A stretch of 64,000 bases of DNA from NCBI GenBank assembly GCA_015075545.1, contig JABTUC010000001.1, positions 434,001-498,000 on the forward strand. The letters are read 5' to 3'. Shown piece after piece: positions 48,315-57,645 of the stretch. The notes under the pieces were generated by a model. That model was not told where the DNA came from. It saw nothing but the letters and a program-made list of their open reading frames with translations, and made no database searches. The DNA is from Ideonella sp. (GTDB lineage Bacteria; Pseudomonadota; Gammaproteobacteria; Burkholderiales; Burkholderiaceae_C). How positions within the stretch are numbered: the first letter of the stretch is position 1; every line of letters begins with the position of its first letter. The translations under genes and the position numbers were made by a program.

Positions 48315-50215
48315 TGCGCCACCCCGAGGTAGGCCTCGATCACCGCCGGGTTGCGGCGCACGTCGGCCGGCAGGCCTTCGGCGATCTTCTCGCCGAAGTC
48401 CATCACCACCAGGCGGTCGACCAGGCCCATCACGAACTCCATGTCGTGCTCGACCAGCAGGATCGTCAGGCCCTCGTCGCGCAGCGCGCGCAGCAGGTCG
48501 GCGAGGCGGCGCTTCTCGGCGTAGCGCAGGCCGGCGGCGGGTTCGTCGAGCAGCACCAGCCGCGGGTCGGCGGCCAGCGCGCGCGCGATCTCGACGATGC
48601 GCTGCTGGCCCAGCGGCAGGCTGCCGGCGCTGGCGTGCAGCGCGCCGCCGAGGCCCACGCGGTCGAGCTGGCGTGCCGCCTCGGCGCGCAGCGCCGCCTC
48701 CTCGGTGCGCTCGAGCCGCAGCATCGCGGCCAGCGTGCCGCGCCGGCCGCGCAGGTGCGCACCGAGCGCCACGTTGTCGAGCACCGACATGCGCGACACC
48801 AGGTGCACGTGCTGGAAGCTGCGCGCCAGCCCGCAGCGCGCGATGGCGCTGGCGCGGCGGCCGTCGATGCGCTCGCCGCCGAGCACCACCTCGCCGCCGT
48901 CGGCCGCCAGCGCGCCGCTGATCAGGTTGAACGCCGTGCTCTTGCCCGCGCCGTTGGGGCCGATCAGCCCGAGGATCTCGCCGCTGCGCAGCTCGAACGA
49001 CAGGCCCTTGACCGCCACCAGACCGCCGAAGCGCCTGTACAGACCGCGCACCTGCAGCAGCGGCGTGCCCGCGGCCGGGCGCTGGCGGCGCGGCAGCACG
49101 GCCGTGCCGGCGAGCCCGGCGGCGGCCGTGTCGCCGGCTGCATCGATCGTGTCGTTAGCGATCGGGCTCGCGCGGCGCTGCAGCCGCGCGCCGAGCCGCT
49201 GCAGCGCCGGCAGCGAGCGCCAGCCACGCACCAGCGCGGGCACCAGGCCCTCGCGGGTGCGCTGCAGCAGCACGATCATCAAGATGCCGAAGACGATGAT
49301 CTCGACGTTGCCCTTCAACGCGAACAGGCGCGGCAGCGAGTCGGCCAGCCACTCCTTGAGCAGCACGACGATGCCGGCACCGACCACCGCGCCCCACACC
49401 TGGGCCGCGCCGCCGATCACCGCCATGAACAGGTAGTCGATGCCGGCGTTGACGCCGAAGGCGTGCGGGCTGACGAAGCGCAGGTAGTGCGCGTGCAGCC
49501 AGCCCGCCAGCCCGGCGAGCAGCGCCGCCTGCACGAACACCACCAGCTTCAGAAGCGCGGTGTCGACGCCGCAGGCCTCGGCCATCGCCGCGCGGTGGCG
49601 CAGCGCGCGGATGGCGCGGCCGGCGCGCGAATCGAGCAGGTTGCGCGCTCCCACCAGCGCCACCAGCGCGGCGGCCCAGATCAGCAAGAACATCTCGCGG
49701 CCGCTGTCGAGCACCCAGCCCGCCAGCGCCGGCGGCGGCAGGTTGTCGACGCCGCTGTACTGCCCGAGGCCCGGCAGGTTGCCGAACAGGTAGTAGATCG
49801 CGATGCCCCAGGCGATGGTGGCAATCGTCAGGTAGTGCCCCGAGAGCTTGAGCGTGACGACGCCGATGACCAGCGCGCTCAGCGCCACCAGCACGATGCT
49901 CGCCACCAGGCCCAGCCAGGGCGAGAGCCCGGCCAGCGTGGTCATTCCGGCGGTGGTGTAGGCCGCGATGCCGACGAAGGCCTGCTGGCCGAACGAGACG
50001 ATGCCGGCGACGCCGGTGAGCACCACCAGGCCGAGCGTGACCAGCGTCGCCAGCCCCACGTAGTTGAGCAGCGTGACCTGGAACTCCGGCAGCCAGCGTG
50101 CCGCGGCGCCGAGCGCGGCGGCGCCGCCGAGCCAGGCGAGCCACGTGCGGCGCGCGACGCGCCGCGGCGCCGGATGCGCCGAGGCCTGCGTGCCGTGCAC
50201 GGTGGCCTCACTCAT
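48311..50215 (-). CDS. Fused LivM permease - LivG ATPase of the branched-chain-type ABC transporter
   Basis: One 634-residue protein contains two usually separate subunits. The N-terminal part (about 25-330) is a LivM-like permease with eight or more membrane helices, for example [20 protein letters not shown] and [20 protein letters not shown]. The C-terminal part (about 370-634) is a LivG ATPase with [19 protein letters not shown], signature [19 protein letters not shown] and [20 protein letters not shown]. LivM-LivG fusions occur in several Proteobacteria. The start overlaps livH by 8 bases. It is likely translated as one chain; no stop or frameshift lies between the parts. Confidence 0.95.
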
Positions 50216-51254
50216 CCTCGTCCTCCACCGGTGCGTGGCGCGCGCGCAGCGACAACCACAGCAGCACCGGGATGATGAACGCGAAGACGATGCTTTCCTT
50301 CAGGTTGCTGGCCCAGAACGACGCGCCCGCCTCGAGCACGCCGACCGCCAGCGCGCCGAGTGCGGCCAGCGGGTAGCTGCCCATGCCGCCGAGGATCGCG
50401 CCGACGAAGCCCTTGAGGCCGACCATCAGGCCGGTGTCGTAGTAGATCGTCGCGATCGGCGAGATCAGGATGCCCGACAGCGCGCCGATCGCCGCCGCCA
50501 CGCCGAACGCGAGCCGCCCGGCAAAACCGGCGCTGACGCCGATCAGCCGCGCGCCGACGCGGTTCATCGCGGTGGCGCGCAGCGCCTTGCCCAGCAGCGT
50601 GTGCTCGAAGAACGCCCACAGCGCGGCCATGCAGGCGAGCGTCGCGCCCAGCACCCACAGGCTCTGCGCCCCCACCTGCAGCGGCCCGAGCGGGAAGCGC
50701 GCGTCGGAGATCGCCGCGGTGCGCAGCCCTTCGCCGCCGAAGATGAGCAGCGCGAACCCGGCGAGCGCGTAGTGCACCGCCATCGACACGATGAACAGCA
50801 CCAGCACCGAGGCGCCGGCCAGCGGCCGGTACGCGATGCGGTACAGCATCGGCCCGAGCGGCACCACGAGCGCCAGCGTCAACGCCATCTGCCACCAGCG
50901 CCCCGGCTGGTGCGGCACCAGCGCCAGCGTGGTCAGCGCGATCAGCGCCGGCAGCGCGAGGTTGGCGGCGAGCAGCCGCCCCAGCGCGCGCCAGCCGCGC
51001 GAGCGCCAGGCCGCGGGCGCATCGAGCAGCACCACCGCCACGCCGCCGGCCAGCAGCAGCCACACCGTGCCCGGCACCTGCCCCTGCTGCATCACGCCCA
51101 GCGTCAGCGCAGCCAGCGCGACGAACTCGCCCTGCGGCACGAAGATCACGCGCGTCACCGCGAACACCAGCAGCAGCGCCAGCGCCAGCAGCGCGTAGAT
51201 CGCGCCGGTGGTCAGGCCGTCCTGCAACAGCCACAGCGCGATGTCGACGTTCAT
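50208..51254 (-). CDS. livH: Branched-chain amino-acid-type ABC transporter permease LivH
   Basis: Membrane permease of 348 residues with about nine to ten helices. The N-terminal LQDGLTTGAIYALLALALLL and the conserved ATAMNRVGARLIGVSAGFAG loop are typical of LivH; the segment LGGMGSYPLAALGALAVGVL is close to the C-terminal consensus. It is longer than the usual 290-310 because of an insertion at about residues 60-115 containing two extra hydrophobic segments. It overlaps the LivMG start by 8 bases. The binding protein gene lies upstream across 125 bases with a hairpin. Confidence 0.93.
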   Translation of the reverse strand: MNVDIALWLLQDGLTTGAIYALLALALLLVFAVTRVIFVPQGEFVALAALTLGVMQQGQVPGTVWLLLAGGVAVVLLDAPAAWRSRGWRALGRLLAANLALPALIALTTLALVPHQPGRWWQMALTLALVVPLGPMLYRIAYRPLAGASVLVLFIVSMAVHYALAGFALLIFGGEGLRTAAISDARFPLGPLQVGAQSLWVLGATLACMAALWAFFEHTLLGKALRATAMNRVGARLIGVSAGFAGRLAFGVAAAIGALSGILISPIATIYYDTGLMVGLKGFVGAILGGMGSYPLAALGALAVGVLEAGASFWASNLKESIVFAFIIPVLLWLSLRARHAPVEDEDE

Positions 51255-51321
51255 GCCGCGCCCGCGAACCGTGCGTCAGCGACGCGGATGGATAGCGTGC
51301 CGGCAGCCACCACGAAGCACC

Positions 51322-51342
51322 CCGACCGGGCGTGCCGGCCGG
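51322..51342. terminator. GC-rich stem-loop between livK-type gene and livH
   Basis: In the 125-base gap, CCGACCGG (51322-51329) pairs with CCGGCCGG (51335-51342) apart from one mismatch, around a GCGTG loop. No run of T follows, so it is not a classical terminator. It may slow transcription or protect the upstream mRNA so that more binding protein than permease is made, as is common in liv operons. Confidence 0.4.
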
Positions 51343-51379
51343 GCTGCATGGGCGCGCCACAGGCGCTGCGCGGGAGGCG

Positions 51380-52537
51380 TCACTTCATCAGCCGCCACTT
51401 GCCGTCGACCACGTGCACCAGCACGCGCGCGCGCTCGTCGAGGCCGTTGTGGTTGGCCGGCGTCGGGTTGTAGACGCCGTGCGTGCCGACCACGTTCTTC
51501 ACGTTCTCGAGCGCCTCGCGCAGCGCCTCGCGGAACTCCGCGGTGCCGGGCTTGGCCTTCTTCAGCGCCACCGCGGCGGCCGCGTCGAGCAGCAGCACGC
51601 CGTCGTAGGTGTAGCCGGCAAACGCGTTGCGCGTGTCGGCGCCGAACATGGCCTCGTAGCGCTTGACGAAGTCGAGCGCCACCGCCTTGTTCGGGAAGTC
51701 GGCCGGCAGGTCCTCGGCGACGATCAGCGCGCCGGTCGGTGCGATCGCGCCCTCGGCGGCCTTCTTCGCGGTCTGGATGAACGCGAGGTTGACGGTGCCG
51801 TGGTTGTGGTAGATCGGCCCCTTGAAGCCGCGCTCGACCAGCGCGATCTGCGGCGTCGCCGCCGGCGACCCCGAGGCGCCCACCACCACCGCGCTCGGCG
51901 CGACGGCGATGATCTTCAGCACCTGGCCGGCGACGCTGGTGTCGGCGCGGCCGAAGCGCTCGTTGGTCACGATCTTGAAGCCGTTGGCCGTCGACAGCGA
52001 GGTGATCGCGTTGTAGACGAGGTCGCCCCAGGTGTCGGAGAAGCCGATGAAGCCGGCGCTCTTGATGCCGTGCGCCTTCATGTGCTGCGCCACCGCGCTC
52101 ATCATCAGCTCGGTGGGCTGCGGCACCACCATCGTCCAGCGGTGGCGGTCGGGGGCCAGCGGCGGCAGCGGCGTCAGCGAGATCAGCGGCGTGCGCGCCT
52201 CGGCGGCCACCTGCGCCATCGCCACCGCCGACGGCACGCCGGTGGAGCCCATCATCGCGTCGACCTTGTCCTCGGTGACGAACTTGCGCGCGATGCGCGC
52301 CGCGTTGTCGGGCTTGGATTCGTCGTCGATCACCACGTAGCGCACCGGTTCGCCGCCCAGCGTCTTGGGCACGAGCTGGAACGCGTTGCGGTACGGAATG
52401 CCGAGCGAGGCGCCCGGCCCGGTGAGGCCGAGCGACACGCCGATCGTGATCTCGGCGTTGGCTGCGCCGGCGCCCAGCAGGCCGGCCGACAACGCGGCCA
52501 GCACGGCGGCACGCCGGCTGATAGTGGTCTTGCTCAT
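51380..52537 (-). CDS. ABC transporter substrate-binding protein (LivJ/LivK-type)
   Basis: Periplasmic binding protein of 385 residues with signal peptide (MSKTTISRRAAVLAALSAGL, cleaved near ANAE at about residue 29). The mature start EITIGVSLGLTGPGASLGIP and TPLISLTPLPPLAPDRHRW match Peripla_BP_6 receptors of the HAAT family. It is the first gene of the transporter part, with the CoA-transferase gene 31 bases upstream on the same strand. Ligand unknown. The start at 52537 was chosen because the longer frame does not produce a signal peptide. Confidence 0.94.
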   Translation of the reverse strand: MSKTTISRRAAVLAALSAGLLGAGAANAEITIGVSLGLTGPGASLGIPYRNAFQLVPKTLGGEPVRYVVIDDESKPDNAARIARKFVTEDKVDAMMGSTGVPSAVAMAQVAAEARTPLISLTPLPPLAPDRHRWTMVVPQPTELMMSAVAQHMKAHGIKSAGFIGFSDTWGDLVYNAITSLSTANGFKIVTNERFGRADTSVAGQVLKIIAVAPSAVVVGASGSPAATPQIALVERGFKGPIYHNHGTVNLAFIQTAKKAAEGAIAPTGALIVAEDLPADFPNKAVALDFVKRYEAMFGADTRNAFAGYTYDGVLLLDAAAAVALKKAKPGTAEFREALREALENVKNVVGTHGVYNPTPANHNGLDERARVLVHVVDGKWRLMK

Positions 52538-52568
52538 CGCGGATGTCTCCTTCGTTGTCACCCAGGGT

Positions 52569-53774
52569 TCAGGCCACGACGCGCGCGTCGTGCAGCGCGC
52601 CGATCTCGGACTCGGCATAGCCCGCCTCGGCGAGCACGGCGCGCGTGTGCTCGCCGTAGCGCGGCGGCGCGCGCAGCTCGTCGCGCGCAGCGGGCAGGTC
52701 GACCGCCATCGGCTGCATGCGCACGCGGCGCTCGCCGTTCAACGCGGTGCGGGTCAGCTTGCTCGCCAGCAGCGGCAGCTCGCGCACCTGGCGGATGTCG
52801 AGGATGCGGGTGGCGGGGATGGTCGCGGCGCGCAGGTCGGCCAGGATCTCGTCGGCGCTGTGCTGCAGCGTCACCGCGGCCATGTCGCGGTGGATCGCCT
52901 CGCGCTCGGCGTGGCGGCCTTCGTTGGTCGAGCGAGCCTCGTTGGCCACGCCGGCGAAGCGCGGGATCGCGGTGAGCCGGCGCCACTGCACGTCGCTGCC
53001 GATCGCCAGGAACACGAAGCCGTCGCGCGCCGGGTAGACGTTGGTCGGGATGAACTTGCGGTGCTCGTTGCCGGCGCGCGTGATCTCGTCTGGCCGGCAG
53101 CCGAAGTCGACCAGCGGCAGCACGGTGATCAGCCACGACGCCGCGGCCTGCAGCATCGAGACGTGGATGGTGCGGCCGGTGCCGCCTTCGGCGCGCTCGA
53201 GCAGCGCGAGCAGCACGTTGGCGTACAGCTCGTCGCCGGCCTTGAGGTCGATCACCGGAATGCCGGTCAGCGTCGGCGGGCCGTCGCGCATGCCGGTGAC
53301 TTCCATGAAGCCAGCCATCGCCTGGATCACCGGGTCGTAGCCCGGCGCCTCGGGCTGGCTCGGGCCGAGCGCCGAGATGCCGGCCCACACCAGAGCGGGC
53401 CGGGCCGCGCGCAAGGTGTCGGGCTCGATGCCGAGCATGCGGTAGCGCGCCGGCACCGTGTTGCAGCAGAACACGTCGACGTCGAGCGCGCGGATCAGGC
53501 GCTGCAGCACCGCCTGGCCGCGCTCGTCCTTGAGGTTGAGCGCGATCGCTTCCTTGCCGACGTTGGGCGCGATGAAGTAGCTGCGGCGGTCGTCGCCCGC
53601 GTCGCCGAGGTCGGCCAGCCGGCTGCCGATGTAGCGGTTGGGGTCGCCGGGCAGGCCCTCGCCGGTCGGCGTGGCCTCGATGCGGATCACGCGCCAGCCC
53701 AGTTGCGCGAAGCGCAGCGTCGCGTACGGCAGCGACAGCGCCTGCTCGAGCGACAGCACGGTGCGCGGCTTCAT
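52569..53774 (-). CDS. Class III CoA-transferase-fold protein (CaiB/BaiF), catalytic Asp replaced by Gln
   Basis: Member of the CaiB/BaiF (family III) CoA-transferase fold, 401 residues, starting at 53774 with [20 protein letters not shown]. Recognisable parts are the N-terminal [20 protein letters not shown], the [20 protein letters not shown] stretch and [20 protein letters not shown]. In formyl-CoA transferase the catalytic Asp169 lies in AVAMQDAVLNL; the aligned stretch here is [12 protein letters not shown], with Gln209 in place of Asp. The protein may therefore lack transferase activity or use another acid. It lies between the molybdenum hydroxylase and the importer. Because of the upstream frameshift, the xdhA-like frame runs into this gene without a stop. 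Confidence 0.88.
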   Translation of the reverse strand: MKPRTVLSLEQALSLPYATLRFAQLGWRVIRIEATPTGEGLPGDPNRYIGSRLADLGDAGDDRRSYFIAPNVGKEAIALNLKDERGQAVLQRLIRALDVDVFCCNTVPARYRMLGIEPDTLRAARPALVWAGISALGPSQPEAPGYDPVIQAMAGFMEVTGMRDGPPTLTGIPVIDLKAGDELYANVLLALLERAEGGTGRTIHVSMLQAAASWLITVLPLVDFGCRPDEITRAGNEHRKFIPTNVYPARDGFVFLAIGSDVQWRRLTAIPRFAGVANEARSTNEGRHAEREAIHRDMAAVTLQHSADEILADLRAATIPATRILDIRQVRELPLLASKLTRTALNGERRVRMQPMAVDLPAARDELRAPPRYGEHTRAVLAEAGYAESEIGALHDARVVA

Positions 53775-53794
53775 CTCGTCCGCTCGCTCGCAGC

Positions 53795-56204
53795 TCAGCT
53801 CGCCGGCGCCGCCGGCAGCGGCGGCACCGGGCGCACCGGCGGCAGCGCGCCGTGCAGCGCGCGGTAGACGCGCTCGGGCGTGAACGGCAGGCTGGTGATG
53901 CGCACGCCGGTGGCGTTCTCGATCGCGTTGGCCACCGCCGCCGGCGATGCAGATCGCCGGCGCCTCGCCGACGCCCTTGGCGCCCTGCGGGCCCTCGCCG
54001 TCCATCGTCTCGACGAACGAGATGTCCATCTGCGGGATCTCGGGCGCGGTGACGAGCTTGTAGTCGCGGAAGTTGGGGTTGCGCACGACGCCACCCTCGA
54101 CGATCAGGTTCTCGGTCAGCGCGTAGCCCTGGCCCATCACCACGCCGCCTTCGATCTGGCCTTCGATGCCCAGCCGGTTGAGCACGCGGCCGACGTCGTG
54201 CGCGCCGGTCACCTGGAGCAGCCGCACGACGCCGGTGTCGGTGTCGACCTCGACCTCCACCGCCTGCGTCGCCCACGCGTAGGCGGCCGACACGTCGCCC
54301 TTGAAGCCCTTGTCCTGGTGCACGCTCGGCGGCTCGTAGTAGAAGGTGGTCATCACCAGCTCGGCGCGGTCGTTGAAGTGCAGGCTGCGCAGGAAGCGCG
54401 GCAGGTCGACCAGCTTCTCGGGCGCCGCGTCGCCCGCGGCCTTGCGCACGATGTGGCCGCCGCGCAGGTCGAGCGCCTCGGGCTGGCACTCGAAGCGCGG
54501 CGCCGCCGCGGCGAGGATCTTGTCCTTGGCCTTGCGCGCCGCGCCGATCGCCGAGTTGCCGGCGATGAAGGTGGTGCGGCTGGCGTGCACGCCGACGTCC
54601 CACGGCGTGATGTCGGTGTCGTTGTTGACGACGCTGACCGCGCTGATCGGCAGCCCGAGCTCCTCGCACACCAGTTGCGCCAGCACCGTCTCGCTGCCCT
54701 GGCCGATCTCGGAGGCGCCGGTGATCAGCGTGACGTGGCCGAAGTCGTCGAGCTTGAGGATCGTGCCGCAGCCGTCGCTCGGGTAGATCTTGGCGCCGCC
54801 GCCCACGTGCAGCATCGACGCCATGCCGATGCCGCGCTTGAGCGGCGAGGCGTCGCGCTGCCGCGCGGCGTACTCGCGCTGCTTGCGCGAATAGTCGCTG
54901 CGCTGCGCCGCGATGCGCAGGCAGTCGGGGAAGCCGCAGCTCCTGAACACCATGCCCTGGCCGGTGATCTCGCCGGGCACCTGCGCGTTTTTCAGCCGGA
55001 ACTGCAGCGGGTCCATGCCGATCGCCGCGGCCAGCTTCTCCATGTGCTGCTCGACGGCAAAGGTCGCCTGCAGGTTGCCGTAGCCGCGGAACGACCCGGC
55101 GTACGGGTTGTTGGTGTACACCGCCACCGTGTCGTACTCGCAGTGCGGCACGCGGTACAGCGACGAGAAGGTCTGCATCATCACGAACGGCGTCGTCGCG
55201 CCCCACGAGGTGTAGGCGCCGTTGTCGTGGATGGTGCGCACGCTGCGGAAGGTGAGCGTGCCGTCCTTCGTGCAGCCCGAGCGCAGCGTCAGCCGCACCG
55301 GCTGGCGCGTCGGCGAGGCGAGAAACTCCTCCTCGCGCGTGAACACCATCTTCACCGGCCGCCCGGTGGCGCGCGCGAGAAAGACGCAGATCACCTCGAA
55401 CGGGTAGATGTCGAGCTTGCTGCCGAAGCCGCCGCCGATCGGCGGCTGGATGATGCGGATGCGCCCCGGGTCCATGCCCAGGATCTCGGCGAACTCGCGC
55501 TTGTGCAGGAACGGCACCTGCGTGTTCGAGTGCAGCACCAGGCTGCCCTTGCCGTCGAACTCGGCGATCACGCCCGAGACGCCCATGCAGCAGTGCGTCA
55601 CGTAGTGCAGCGCGAAGCTGTCCTCGACGACGACGTCGCTGGCGGCCTCGCCGGCGGCGACGTCGCCGTGCCCGTAGCGAAAGCGCATCGCGATGTTGTC
55701 GGCGCGGCCGGCGACGCCCACCGGCGCGCCCGCCGGCGCACCGGGCCGCGGCGGGTGCACCAGCGGCGCATCGCTCGCCATCGCCGCCTGCGCGTCGGCC
55801 ACCACCGGCAGGTCTTCGTACTCGACCTCGATCAGCCGCAGCGCGGCGCGCGCGATGGCCTCGGTCTCGGCGGCCACCGCGGCGACCTCGTCGCGCAGGC
55901 TGCGCACGCGCTCGCCCTTCAGCGGCAGGTGGTCCTTGGCGACGCCGATCGGCCGCTGGTCGGGTACGTCGGCGGCGGTGAGCACCGCGTGCACGCCGGG
56001 CAGCGCCTTGGCCTTCGAGGTGTCGATGCGCCGCACGCGCGCGTGCACCCGGCTCGAGCGCAGGATTGCCGCGTGCAGCTGCGACGGCAGGTTGATGTCG
56101 TGCACGTAGCGCGTCTTGCCGCTGGCCTTCTCGGGCGCGTCGAGCTTGGTGATGCGCTGGCCGATCAGGCTGTCGGGCCGGCGTTCCTTGACGGCTGGGT
56201 TCAT
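53795..56204 (-). pseudogene. Molybdenum hydroxylase large subunit (xanthine dehydrogenase family), with frameshift near 53938
   Basis: Molybdopterin-binding catalytic subunit, about 802 residues after correction. From ATG 56204 ([16 protein letters not shown]) the frame is intact through the Mo-binding motifs: [36 protein letters not shown] and the catalytic Glu in [15 protein letters not shown]. Directly after that the frame shifts: removing one base near 53938-53939 restores [20 protein letters not shown] and a stop at 53795. The active-site loop reads AYAGSFR, not AYxCSFR, so it is not a CO dehydrogenase. Whether the extra base is a sequencing error or real decay cannot be decided. Start overlaps the small-subunit stop (ATGA). 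Confidence 0.85.
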
Positions 56205-56731
56205 CGCTGGTCCTCCCGCGCCAGGGCCTGCCCGGCGGCGACGATCGCCTCGACGATCTTCTGGTAGCCGGTGCAGCGGCACAGATTGCCTTCGATCGCC
56301 GTCTTGGCGGTGGCGGCGTCGGGTTGCGGGCAGCGCGCCAGCAGCTGCGTGGCCTGCACCATCATGCCCGGCGTGCAGAAGCCGCACTGCACGGCGCCAT
56401 GCTCGACGAAGGCGTCGCGCAGCGCGCGCGCCCGCCGGTCGGCGGCCAGGCCCTCGATGGTGGTGACGCTGCGCCCGTCGAGGTCGGCCGCGAACATCAG
56501 GCACGAGTTGACCGCGGCGCCGTCGACCACGATCGTGCAGGCGCCGCACTCGCCCTCGCCGCAGCCGTACTTGGTGCCGGTAAGGCCGAGTTGGTCGCGC
56601 AGCAGGTCGAGCGCGCTGCCGCCCACCGGCGCCAGCGCGCGCTGCTGCACGCCGTTGAGCGTGAAGCGCAGCTCGACGGTCAGTTCGGCGCGCGGCGGCG
56701 CGGCGGCAGGAGATTCAGTGGGCGAGCGCAT
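56201..56731 (-). CDS. Molybdenum hydroxylase iron-sulfur subunit (2 x [2Fe-2S])
   Basis: Small electron-transfer subunit of 176 residues. The N-terminal plant-ferredoxin-type cluster is in [16 protein letters not shown]; a second cluster uses CGFCTPGM and [12 protein letters not shown]. The chosen start is ATG 56731 ([10 protein letters not shown]), which gives the usual length; a longer frame to 56785 would overlap the FAD subunit further and has no support. It overlaps the FAD subunit end by 17 bases and the large subunit start by 4 bases, so the three subunits are tightly coupled. Confidence 0.95.
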   Translation of the reverse strand: MRSPTESPAAAPPRAELTVELRFTLNGVQQRALAPVGGSALDLLRDQLGLTGTKYGCGEGECGACTIVVDGAAVNSCLMFAADLDGRSVTTIEGLAADRRARALRDAFVEHGAVQCGFCTPGMMVQATQLLARCPQPDAATAKTAIEGNLCRCTGYQKIVEAIVAAGQALAREDQR

Positions 56732-57593
56732 CTTCGAGCATCCTTCGAACCATGTTGCGCAGCAGTTCGCGCCGGTACCAGGCACTGGCGCGCACGTCGT
56801 CGATCGGGCGCGCGTCGCCGGCGGCGGCCGCGGCCGCGGCGGCGATCGCCTGCGCGTCGGGCGCCGCGCCTTCGAGCAGCGCTTCGGCGCTGCGCGCGCG
56901 CAGCGGCGTGGCCGCCACCGCGCCGAGCGCCAGCCGCACGTCGCGCAGGCGGCCGCCTCGATCGCGCTGGGCGACCAGCGCGATCGAGATCGTCGAGATG
57001 TCGAGCGCCTGCCGCGTGCCGCCCTTGTAGAAGCGCGCCACCTGGGCGGCAGCGGCGCACGGCACGCGCACCGCGGTGAGCAGCTCGTCGAGCGCGCGCT
57101 GCGTGCGCCCGGGGCCGGCGAAGAACTCGGCCACCGGCACGCGCCGCGTCAGCGTGGCGCCGTCGTCGGCCAGCCGCGAGAGCTCAACCTCGGCGTCGAG
57201 CGCCGCGAGCGGCGTCGCCAGGTCGGCCGCGGGCGACGCGTTGCACAGGTTGCCGCCGAACGTCGCCGCGTTGCGGATCTGCTCGCTGGCGAACTTCTCG
57301 CCCACCGCCACCAGCAGCGGCGCATGCCGGCGCACGAGGTCGCTCGCCATCGCCTGCGTCACGGTGACGAGCGCACCGATGACCAACCGGTCGCCGTCGA
57401 CGTGGATGCCGTCGAGCCCCTCGACGCGGCGGATGTTGAGCAGCAGCGGCGCGGGGCGCACCTTGCCGGCGTGGCTCTGCGGCATCAGGTCGGTGCCGCC
57501 GGCGAGCACCGTGGCGCCGCCGGGCTGGGCGAGCGCGGCTAGCGCCTGCTGCAGCCGCGTCGGCGCGAGATAGCGGGCCACCTGCTCCATCAT
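56715..57593 (-). CDS. Molybdenum hydroxylase FAD-binding subunit (CoxM-type)
   Basis: FAD-binding middle subunit of 292 residues. The N-terminal region TVLAGGTDLMPQSHAGKVRP and the double-glycine FAD segment RNAATFGGNLCNASPAADL identify the family. No extra iron-sulfur insertion typical of 4-hydroxybenzoyl-CoA reductase is present. The start is MMEQVARYLAPTRLQQALAA at 57593. With the large and small subunits it forms the common alpha-beta-gamma aromatic-ring or aldehyde-oxidising hydroxylase. Gene order is FAD subunit, iron-sulfur subunit, then Mo subunit. Confidence 0.94.
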   Translation of the reverse strand: MMEQVARYLAPTRLQQALAALAQPGGATVLAGGTDLMPQSHAGKVRPAPLLLNIRRVEGLDGIHVDGDRLVIGALVTVTQAMASDLVRRHAPLLVAVGEKFASEQIRNAATFGGNLCNASPAADLATPLAALDAEVELSRLADDGATLTRRVPVAEFFAGPGRTQRALDELLTAVRVPCAAAAQVARFYKGGTRQALDISTISIALVAQRDRGGRLRDVRLALGAVAATPLRARSAEALLEGAAPDAQAIAAAAAAAAGDARPIDDVRASAWYRRELLRNMVRRMLEDALAH

Positions 57594-57600
57594 GCGACCT

Positions 57601-57629
57601 CCTTGGGCCTGCGGCCTGCCCCGCCAAGG
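57601..57629. repeat. Short GC palindrome upstream of the FAD-subunit gene
   Basis: CCTTGG (57601-57606) and CCAAGG (57624-57629) flank a GC-only loop in the 52-base gap between the mutase and hydroxylase operons. It resembles other GC-rich hairpins in this window and could terminate or separate transcription of the two units. Weak evidence. Confidence 0.35.
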
Positions 57630-57645
57630 GGAAGCGATGCGCCGC

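Noticed and set aside
53795-56204. Aerobic CO dehydrogenase (CoxL)
   Set aside because: The active-site loop is AYAGSFR, lacking the cysteine of the CoxL form I motif AYxCSFR, and no cox accessory genes are seen.
52569-56549. Single 1326-codon frame taken as a natural hydroxylase-CoA-transferase fusion
   Set aside because: Homology breaks off at a frameshift near 53938 and resumes in another frame to a stop at 53795; the join is an artefact of the shift unless resequencing says otherwise.
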